Assembly: GCA_001818895.1 (NCBI GenBank)
Contig: MHLB01000048.1
Coordinates: 1 to 7,687, forward strand
Length of the DNA: 7,687 nt
Direction: 5' to 3'
Origin: Candidatus Liptonbacteria bacterium RIFCSPLOWO2_01_FULL_53_13
GTDB lineage: Bacteria; Patescibacteriota; Minisyncoccia; UBA6257; 2-01-FULL-56-20
Shown here: positions 1 through 5,467 of the stretch, piece after piece
How the letters are laid out: every line of letters begins with the position of its first letter
Numbering within the stretch: position 1 is the stretch's first letter
Translations under genes and position numbers: made by a program
Notes under the pieces: generated by a model
Seen by the model: only the letters and a program-made list of their open reading frames with translations
Database searches by the model: none
Told to the model about the DNA's origin: nothing

Positions 1-1652
1 AATGCAGGATGCAAAGGCGGTTCGGGTTCAGAAATCTTCTGAATCTTTACAAAAGAACCTGCAGTTTATGCGGCGAGAGCATAGTGAGCATGTATGATGC
101 CGAAGCGCCCTTTCCGGTATATTGCCCGCCGTGCTGGTGGGGAGACGGATGGGACGCGATGCAATACGGAACGGACTACGATTTTTCAAAGCCGTTTTTC
201 CGGCAATTCCGCGAGTTGCTGGAAGAAGTGCCACGCGTGGCGCTTATCAACGAGAATTCGGCGCGTAGCGACTATTGCAATCACGCGATCAGCTGCAACA
301 ATTGTTATATGTGTTTCAGTATCGGCGATTCGGTAGACAGTTTTTATTCTTCCCCGCAGATCGTGAATATAAGAAATTGCACCTCGTGCTCCATGGTCCG
401 CGACGACGAACTTTGCGCCGAGATTGTGAATTGCGATAAGTCGTATGCATTGCGGTACAGCAGGAATTCCATAGGTTGCATGAACTCATGGTTCTTGTTG
501 AACTGCCGCAACTGCCGCGACTGCGTCGGGTGCGTGAATTTAAGGAACAAGCAATATCACATCTTCAATATCCCTTACACTAAAGCGGGATACGAGAACA
601 AACTTAAAGAGCTGGACCTCGGAGGATATGCGAAGCTTTGCGAGTTCGGGGAAAAGTTCCGCGCGTTCCTGCTCCGGAACATCCATCGGTGGGCAATTTC
701 GGAAAATTCCGTGAATGTGACGGGCGACAACATTATTGAAAGCAAGAACTGCAAAGAGGTTTTTGTTGCTTTTCATGCCGAGCACTGCGCGTACTCGTTC
801 GTTTTGACCAACGGGAAAGATTCATACGACACTAATCACATGTATCCGAACGGCGAACTTTGCTACGAAACCATAAGCGCCATTGAAAGCACTGCGGCTG
901 TCGGATGCTCCATGCTCCGCACGGGGTGCTCCCGCATATGGTATTCCGACGGATGCGTCGGATGCGCCGATTCGTTCGGATGCGTTTCGGTGAAAAAGAG
1001 ATCATATTGCGTGTTGAACAAGCAATATACAAAGGATGAGTATGAAAAACTTACGGAAAAAATACGGGCGCACATGGCGGAAATGCCTTATCGCGATGCG
1101 AAGGGCAGAACGTATGGATTCGGTGAATTCTTCCCGGTTGAAACAAGCCCGTTTGCCTATAATCAATCGGTTGCGATGGAATATTTCCCGCTCTCCCAAG
1201 AAAAAGCGGTCGTCGAAGGATATGGGTGGAACATCCCGAAGGAGAGAAATTATACGGTAACCTTGAAGGCGGAAGAATTACCGGATCACGTGAACGAAGC
1301 GGGTGATTCAATTGTTTCGGAAACCATCGGATGTTCGCACGGGCAGAAATGCCTGCACAACTGCACGACGGCATTCCGCATTCTTCCCGAGGAGCTTGCA
1401 CTCTATCGCCGGATAAGCATTCCGCTCCCGAGAACCTGCCCGAATTGCCGGTACGCGGAACGGATGGCGCAAAGAAATCCGCCGAAACTCTGGCACCGCA
1501 AGTGCGCATGCGACTATAACGTGTATGCAAATACCGTAAAGCACTCACACCACCCCGAAGGGAAATGCCCCAACGAATTTGAGACCAGTTACGCTCCCGA
1601 CCGCCCGGAAATCGTGTACTGTGAAAGTTGCTATAATAGCGAAGTAGCATAA
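1..1652 (+). CDS. Cys-rich zinc-ribbon-like protein, paralogue 1 (5' partial)
   Basis: The reading frame is open through the left edge, with its first complete codon at base 3. The Met at base 9 is not the real start: the codons at 3-8 (Cys-Arg) and those after it align with an internal part of paralogues 2 and 3 (their CPEC-R and CWQC-R), so about 38 N-terminal residues are missing. The visible 549 residues contain about 38 Cys. In order they hold a CxxC...CxxC ribbon (bases 60-140, ending VYCPPCWW), a first Cys-rich block ending GCVNLRNKQY near 531, a second block ending FGCVSVKKRSYC near 981, a GEFFPVE segment, and a C-terminal zinc-like module from 1332. The tail is CPNEFETSYAPDRPEIVYCE. 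No transmembrane segment is seen. The tail differs from paralogues 2 and 3 in lacking their CAGEKS...SHAKGEP insert. TAA at 1650 is followed directly by TAG. Function is unknown; zinc binding is inferred from the Cys pairs. Confidence 0.9.
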   Translation, partial: CRMQRRFGFRNLLNLYKRTCSLCGESIVSMYDAEAPFPVYCPPCWWGDGWDAMQYGTDYDFSKPFFRQFRELLEEVPRVALINENSARSDYCNHAISCNNCYMCFSIGDSVDSFYSSPQIVNIRNCTSCSMVRDDELCAEIVNCDKSYALRYSRNSIGCMNSWFLLNCRNCRDCVGCVNLRNKQYHIFNIPYTKAGYENKLKELDLGGYAKLCEFGEKFRAFLLRNIHRWAISENSVNVTGDNIIESKNCKEVFVAFHAEHCAYSFVLTNGKDSYDTNHMYPNGELCYETISAIESTAAVGCSMLRTGCSRIWYSDGCVGCADSFGCVSVKKRSYCVLNKQYTKDEYEKLTEKIRAHMAEMPYRDAKGRTYGFGEFFPVETSPFAYNQSVAMEYFPLSQEKAVVEGYGWNIPKERNYTVTLKAEELPDHVNEAGDSIVSETIGCSHGQKCLHNCTTAFRILPEELALYRRISIPLPRTCPNCRYAERMAQRNPPKLWHRKCACDYNVYANTVKHSHHPEGKCPNEFETSYAPDRPEIVYCESCYNSEVA

Positions 1653-1665
1653 TAGCAACTTTCAC
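1621..1665. repeat. 14-nt perfect inverted repeat across the stop codon of paralogue 1
   Basis: GTGAAAGTTGCTAT (1621-1634) is the exact reverse complement of ATAGCAACTTTCAC (1652-1665), with a 17-nt loop that covers the last codons and most of the TAA. The left arm codes for the conserved ESCY tail, so the right arm is an inverted copy of coding sequence. ATAATAGC also occurs twice directly (1633-1640 and 1649-1656). It could act as a stem at the mRNA end, but there is no T-run after it as in an intrinsic terminator. Confidence 0.85.
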
Positions 1666-1683
1666 CCTGAGCTTGTCGAAGGG
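1665..1683. repeat. Dispersed repeat CCCTGAGCTTGTCGAAGGG
   Basis: This 19-nt sequence with CCCT/AGGG ends is a short intergenic repeat that I recognise as recurrent in many unrelated bacterial genomes. It begins in the right arm of the preceding inverted repeat and ends directly before the paralogue remnant, so it marks the breakpoint. Its mechanism of spread is not visible here. Confidence 0.7.
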
Positions 1684-1684
1684 C

Positions 1685-1714
1685 GAGTCCTGTTACCAAA
1701 GCGAGGTGGCATGA
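1685..1714 (+). pseudogene. 3'-terminal remnant of a fourth Cys-rich paralogue
   Basis: Read in its own frame, the segment encodes ESCYQSEVA followed by TGA. This is the exact C-terminal signature of the array proteins (ESCYNSEVA, ESCYNAEIA, ETCYQSEVA). At the base level it is closest to the end of paralogue 3, with 24 of the 27 sense bases the same. Nothing homologous lies directly upstream of it; a dispersed repeat abuts it at 1683. It is best explained as the stump of a deleted or disrupted copy. Its stop overlaps the false ATG 1711 as ATGA. Confidence 0.8.
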
Positions 1715-1742
1715 CGTCATTCCCGCGCAGGCGGGAATCCAG
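1715..1742. repeat. dRS3-like palindromic repeat
   Basis: The core ATTCCCGCGCAGGCGGGAAT (1719-1738) fits ATTCCC-N8-GGGAAT, the consensus described for neisserial dRS3 elements and seen widely elsewhere with CGTC before it and CCAG after it, as here. It folds as an 8-bp stem (ATTCCCGC/GCGGGAAT) with a GCAG loop. In frame it reads TSFPRRRES, a familiar false N-terminus in automatic annotations. Confidence 0.85.
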
Positions 1743-1743
1743 G

Positions 1744-1755
1744 TATAATAAGAAC
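1744..1755 (+). promoter_or_regulatory. Candidate -10 box for paralogue 2, leaderless start
   Basis: A perfect TATAAT lies at 1744-1749, six bases before GTG 1756. The expected transcription start, about 7 bases after the box, falls on the start codon, implying a leaderless mRNA. No good -35 is present at 16-18 bp; that space is filled by the dRS3-like palindrome. There is no Shine-Dalgarno sequence, only a weak purine run AAGAA. Confidence 0.45.
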
Positions 1756-3546
1756 GTGGCCTCCGAAACCAAAACCTGCCAGAACTGCCATGACCCGTTC
1801 ACCATAGAACCCGACGATTTTGCGTTTTACGAAAAAATAGACGTCCCCCCGCCGACGTTTTGCCCGGAGTGCAGGTTACAGAGGCAAACGGCGTTCAGGA
1901 ACGTGCGCTCGCTCTATCACCGCGCATGCGAAGCTCCGGGGCACAGCGAAAATCTGATTTCCATGTTTGCGCCGGATGCAGACATAGTGGTATATGACCA
2001 GAAATATTGGTGGAGCGATGCGTGGAATCCGCTTGACTACGGGAAGAGCTACGATTTTTCTCAAAACTTTTTCGTCCAGTTCAAGGAGCTGATGAGCAAA
2101 ATTCCCTGGCCGAATGTGGTTTCCACGAATTCAACGAACAGCGACTACTGCAATTCAGTCCTTAATCACAAGAATTGCTATTTGGTATTTTCCGGAATTG
2201 ACAACGAGAATTGCGGCTACGCCGAACAGGTTGACCTCAACAAAGATTCGTATGATCTAAAAAAAGCGTTCAGAAACGAACTTTGTTACGAATTGGTGAA
2301 CTGCAACGAGTGCTACGCTACTTCTTTCTCTGCCTTTTCCACGGCATGCGTCAACTCCGCATTTTTGTACGATTGCCGCGGCTGTACGAATTGTTTCGGC
2401 TGCGTCGGATTGAGGAATAAATCGTATTATATATTTAATCGGCAATATACAAAGGAGGAATATCTCAAAAAAATAGGCGAATATGGCTTAGGGAGCTATC
2501 AAGCCCTTTCCGCGACAAAGGCGAAGTTTGATGAAATGCGCCTCGCGTATCCTTACCGTCACGCGAGAATTTTCTATTCTTCCCGTTCCACCGGCGACGT
2601 GCTTACGCATGCCAAAAACTGTCATAGTTGTTTTGATTCGCTTGGCGAGGCGGTGGAAGATTCTCGCTACATCTATCATCCCTACGGCAAGCCCGTCCGC
2701 GACTGCCAGTCGGTTTTCACGTTAAGCGGAGGGGAGCGATGCTATGAGGTCATCAGTTGCCGTATGTGTAGCGATATCATCTGCGCGAAGAAAATCTGGA
2801 CCGGGCACCGTGTCAAGTATTCATATAATTGCCATAACTGCAACAATATTTTCGGTTGCGTGGGGCTCCGGGATAAATCGTACTGCATTTTCAATAGACA
2901 ATATACGAAAGAAGAATATGAAAGCATGGAGCCCAAGATCATTGTGCACATGAATGCAATGCCATATACGGACGCGATAGGCAGGGTCTACCGATACGGC
3001 GAATTTTTTCCGGTTGAACTTTCGCAGTTCAGTTATAACGAAACCGTGGCGCAAGAATATATGCCCCTCATCAAAGATGAGGCGGAGAAACTCGGTTTTA
3101 CGTGGCGCGACCCCGATACGAAGAATTATCGGGTCACCAAAAATGCGGAAGGATTGCCGGACCATATTCGCGACGTCACTGATTCAATTCTTGAAGAAAC
3201 CATCGGGTGCGCTCACGAAGGCAACTGTAATGACAATTGCACAACCGCCTTCAAGCTCATTCCTCCGGAACTCCAGTTTTACCGCAAGATGAATCTCGCG
3301 CTCCCGCGCCTGTGTCCCAACTGCAGGCATTTTGAGCGCTTGCGGAAACGCAATCCCGCGAAGCTCTGGCACCGTTCTTGCCACTGTGCAGGCGAGAAAT
3401 CGGAAAACGGCGTCTATACCAACACCGGTACCCACCCCTCGCATGCCAAAGGGGAGCCCTGCCCCAACGAGTTTGAGACTTCGTATGCGCCCGACCGCCC
3501 CGAAATCGTATACTGTGAGAGCTGTTATAATGCAGAGATAGCGTAA
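1756..3546 (+). CDS. Cys-rich zinc-ribbon-like protein, paralogue 2
   Basis: A 596-residue protein from GTG 1756. That start aligns VASETK-CQNC with MNSETK-CQNC of paralogue 3. The longer frame from ATG 1711 adds MTSFPRRRESRYN, which is only the translation of a dispersed palindrome, so I reject it. Layout: an N-terminal module with Cys 8, 11, 36, 39 and 58 in CxxC pairs; a Cys-rich block from about residue 132 to GCVGLRNKSYYIFN near 216; a helix-like linker; a second block from about 289 to FGCVGLRDKSYCIFN near 368; a GEFFPVE segment; and a C-terminal module from Cys 485 to the end. About 37 Cys are present (roughly 6%). The C-terminal module repeats the N-terminal pattern, with F-x-x-x-P-x-[DE]-[FL]-x-FY-x-K matched in both. 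In the N-terminal copy the second Cys pair is lost (VYDQKYWW). There is no signal peptide, membrane segment or recognisable catalytic motif. The protein is probably cytoplasmic and metal-binding; its role is unknown. Confidence 0.92.
   Translation: MASETKTCQNCHDPFTIEPDDFAFYEKIDVPPPTFCPECRLQRQTAFRNVRSLYHRACEAPGHSENLISMFAPDADIVVYDQKYWWSDAWNPLDYGKSYDFSQNFFVQFKELMSKIPWPNVVSTNSTNSDYCNSVLNHKNCYLVFSGIDNENCGYAEQVDLNKDSYDLKKAFRNELCYELVNCNECYATSFSAFSTACVNSAFLYDCRGCTNCFGCVGLRNKSYYIFNRQYTKEEYLKKIGEYGLGSYQALSATKAKFDEMRLAYPYRHARIFYSSRSTGDVLTHAKNCHSCFDSLGEAVEDSRYIYHPYGKPVRDCQSVFTLSGGERCYEVISCRMCSDIICAKKIWTGHRVKYSYNCHNCNNIFGCVGLRDKSYCIFNRQYTKEEYESMEPKIIVHMNAMPYTDAIGRVYRYGEFFPVELSQFSYNETVAQEYMPLIKDEAEKLGFTWRDPDTKNYRVTKNAEGLPDHIRDVTDSILEETIGCAHEGNCNDNCTTAFKLIPPELQFYRKMNLALPRLCPNCRHFERLRKRNPAKLWHRSCHCAGEKSENGVYTNTGTHPSHAKGEPCPNEFETSYAPDRPEIVYCESCYNAEIA
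3432..3461 (+). repeat. 30-nt block identical to one in paralogue 3
   Basis: These bases, coding for the HPSHAKGEP part of the C-terminal module, are identical to 5276-5305, wobble positions included. Flanking codons differ at synonymous sites. Confidence 0.85.
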
Positions 3547-3552
3547 GTCAGA

Positions 3553-3584
3553 ACATTCTAACATTCTGCAGAATGTTAGAATGT
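3553..3584. repeat. Perfect 32-bp palindrome between paralogues 2 and 3
   Basis: Bases 3553-3568 (ACATTCTAACATTCTG) are the exact reverse complement of 3569-3584. Each arm contains two near-copies of an octamer, ACATTCTA and ACATTCTG, so the site has four half-sites: two direct, then two inverted. It starts six bases after the TAA of paralogue 2 and ends nine bases before the ATG of paralogue 3. It could be an operator, a bidirectional mRNA-end hairpin without a T-tract, or a mobile palindromic repeat. Confidence 0.9.
3577..3582 (+). promoter_or_regulatory. Possible -10 box for paralogue 3
   Basis: TAGAAT matches TATAAT at five of six bases and lies inside the right arm of the palindrome. 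A start about 7 bases downstream would leave a leader of roughly 5 nt before ATG 3594. No -35 is seen. The same hexamer occurs on the other strand because the site is a palindrome, so this is weak support. Confidence 0.25.
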
Positions 3585-3593
3585 CGTAATGCC

Positions 3594-5390
3594 ATGAATT
3601 CCGAAACGAAAAATTGTCAGAATTGCAAACAGCCGTTCACCATAGAACCGGAGGATTTTAATTTCTACGAGAAGATCAAAGTGCCCCCGCCGACATGGTG
3701 CTGGCAATGCCGTGCCATGCGTCGGATGTCGTTCTATAACATGCGATATCTATATTCGCGCACCTGTGCGGCAACCGGTAAAAAAATCTTTACCACACTT
3801 CCACCGGATTCCCCGATACCTCCGTATGACTATGATTATTGGGTAAGTGATGCGTGGGATCCCATGCAATACGGCCGCGACTACGACTTCTCAAAACCCT
3901 TCTTTGAGCAAATGAGAGAACTTTTTCATGTGGTTCCGTGGAATCTCCAGTGGGGACCGTCGGTAAACTCTGATTACGGCATGACGGGTTATTCGAAAAA
4001 CTGTTATCTTTGTTTTGATAGCGGATATCTGGAAGATAGCGCGTATAGCGTTACACTCCATGACAGCAAGCAATGTCTCGATATGGTCAATTGCCAGTAT
4101 TGCGAGTTGTGCTACTACTGTATCAACTGCAATAATTGCTATAAAACGTTTTTTTCGCGCGACTGTACCGCGTGCACCGACGTGTGGTTCAGCGAGAATT
4201 GTAGCGGTTGTATGAATTGTTTCGGTTGTACCGGCCTGCGGAGCAAAAATTATTATATATTCAACGAACCGTACTCAAAAGAAGCATATGCGGCAAAACT
4301 TGAGGAACTCCAGATAGGCACATGGTCGGGGCTTCTGCGCGCAAAGGAACGTTTTGAGAAACTGCGAAAACAAAACCCCGTGAAATACAGGCACAGTGTG
4401 CAGACAAAGGATTGCACCGGGGATTATATGTACAACGCCGCCGAGCTACGCAACTGCTTCTTTGCGGGGAACGCGCAGAATTGTATCAACTGCCAAAGCA
4501 TTATTTACGGACCCATCAAAGACAGCGTAGATCTCACCTCGTCCGGTCCCCACGCAGAACTTAACTATGAAACAATCGGTTGTGGCCCGAATGTTTCGCG
4601 TTTGCGCTTTTCATATTACTCCATGTCCACGACGGGTTCCGAATATATTATTGGGTGCACGCAGTCAAGCGATCTTTTCGGATGCGTGGGGATTCGGAGC
4701 AAAAAGTATTGCATTTTGAATAAGCCATATTCCAAAGAAGAGTATGGCGCGCTTGTCGACAAAATTAAAAAACATATGGCTGACATGCCCTACATCGATG
4801 CTGGAGGGCGTGTCTATTCATACGGAGAGTTCTTCCCGCCAGATATGAGTCCGTGGGGCTACAATGAAACGCAAGCGCAGGAATATTTTCCACTTGAGCG
4901 TGACGATATCGAGAAACAAGGCTTCCGCTGGCGCGAATTTGAGAAGCGGATATATTCGGTTACTAAGAAAGCGAGCGAATTGCCGGACCGCATTGAAGAC
5001 GCAGGCGACAAGCTTTTGGAGGAAGTTATTCAATGCGCGCACGAAGAGAAAAACGATCATCCATGGGGATGCGGGTCAAGCTGTCCGACGGCATTTCGCC
5101 TCACGCGCGAGGAGCTTCAATTCTACCGGCAAATGCACCTGCCACTTCCGAGGATGTGTTTTAATTGCAGGCACTTTGAACGTATCGCGTGGAGAAACAA
5201 ACCCCACCTCTGGCACCGCTCTTGCCACTGCGCCGGAGAGAAGTCCGCAAACGGTGTCTATGCCAACACCAGCATCCACCCCTCGCATGCCAAAGGGGAG
5301 CCCTGTCCCAACGAATTTGAAACCTCGTATGCCCCCGAGAGGCCGGAAATCGTGTATTGCGAGACCTGTTACCAAAGCGAGGTTGCGTAA
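3594..5390 (+). CDS. Cys-rich zinc-ribbon-like protein, paralogue 3
   Basis: A 598-residue protein from ATG 3594. The in-frame ATG at 3573 lies inside a 32-bp palindrome and would add only MLECRNA, which has no counterpart in paralogue 2, so 3594 is preferred. About 38 Cys are present. Layout: an N-terminal module with CQNC and CWQC pairs; a dense Cys block (bases 4000-4230, with CINCNNCY and CSGCMNCFGC) ending FGCTGLRSKNYYIFN near residue 212; a second, sparser block ending FGCVGIRSKKYCILN near 364; a GEFFPPD segment; and a C-terminal module from Cys 481. That module carries a six-residue insertion relative to the others (CAHEEKNDHPWGCGSSC). The tail is ERPEIVYCETCYQSEVA. The WD-PMQYG-DYDFSKPFF stretch is closest to paralogue 1, while the last 70 residues are closest to paralogue 2. 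No Shine-Dalgarno sequence is visible. Function is unknown; zinc binding is inferred. Confidence 0.92.
   Translation: MNSETKNCQNCKQPFTIEPEDFNFYEKIKVPPPTWCWQCRAMRRMSFYNMRYLYSRTCAATGKKIFTTLPPDSPIPPYDYDYWVSDAWDPMQYGRDYDFSKPFFEQMRELFHVVPWNLQWGPSVNSDYGMTGYSKNCYLCFDSGYLEDSAYSVTLHDSKQCLDMVNCQYCELCYYCINCNNCYKTFFSRDCTACTDVWFSENCSGCMNCFGCTGLRSKNYYIFNEPYSKEAYAAKLEELQIGTWSGLLRAKERFEKLRKQNPVKYRHSVQTKDCTGDYMYNAAELRNCFFAGNAQNCINCQSIIYGPIKDSVDLTSSGPHAELNYETIGCGPNVSRLRFSYYSMSTTGSEYIIGCTQSSDLFGCVGIRSKKYCILNKPYSKEEYGALVDKIKKHMADMPYIDAGGRVYSYGEFFPPDMSPWGYNETQAQEYFPLERDDIEKQGFRWREFEKRIYSVTKKASELPDRIEDAGDKLLEEVIQCAHEEKNDHPWGCGSSCPTAFRLTREELQFYRQMHLPLPRMCFNCRHFERIAWRNKPHLWHRSCHCAGEKSANGVYANTSIHPSHAKGEPCPNEFETSYAPERPEIVYCETCYQSEVA
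5276..5305 (+). repeat. 30-nt block identical to one in paralogue 2
   Basis: This is the partner of 3432-3461, at the same place in the alignment of the two proteins. Paralogue 1 lacks this segment. Recent exchange between copies is the simplest reading. Confidence 0.85.
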
Positions 5391-5444
5391 AGATTAGAAA
5401 TTAGGTCAATTAGGGATTGGTCATTCGGGCGCTGAAGCGCAATA

Positions 5445-5453
5445 TGGTATACT
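5445..5453 (+). promoter_or_regulatory. Extended -10 promoter of the ATPase gene
   Basis: TGGTATACT is a TGn extended -10 followed by TATACT (5448-5453). The expected start near 5460 leaves a leader of about 8 nt before ATG 5468, with no Shine-Dalgarno sequence in it. No clear -35 is seen, which extended -10 promoters tolerate. A small inverted repeat, GCGCTGAAGCGC (5429-5440), lies just upstream; the same 12-mer recurs at 5699-5710 inside the gene, so it may be chance. The rest of 5391-5467 holds only two AATTAGG copies (5399 and 5408). Confidence 0.5.
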
Positions 5454-5467
5454 GAATCCATCATCCG

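Noticed and set aside
9..11. ATG as the real start of paralogue 1
   Set aside because: The preceding in-frame Cys-Arg codons align with the family's CPxCR motif, so the start lies left of the window.
1051..1665. 204-codon open frame on the minus strand
   Set aside because: It lies entirely antisense to paralogue 1, whose frame is supported by two homologues. The translation is rich in Arg and Ser without any motif, as expected for a shadow.
1665..1742. Insertion sequence or MITE with target-site duplication
   Set aside because: No transposase, no matching terminal repeats enclosing the segment and no clear target duplication were found; the parts are better described as separate short repeats.
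2454..2460. AAGGAGG, a strong Shine-Dalgarno match inside paralogue 2
   Set aside because: It encodes Lys-Glu-Glu of the conserved QYTKEEY motif, and no start codon with an open frame follows at a suitable distance.
3553..3584. Rho-independent terminator after paralogue 2
   Set aside because: The stem is AT-rich and no T-run follows it. It is kept as a palindrome of unknown role.
4864..5397. 177-codon + strand frame overlapping the end of paralogue 3
   Set aside because: It is a frame-shifted reading of the conserved C-terminal module. A similar Arg/Pro-rich shadow occurs at the same place in paralogue 2.
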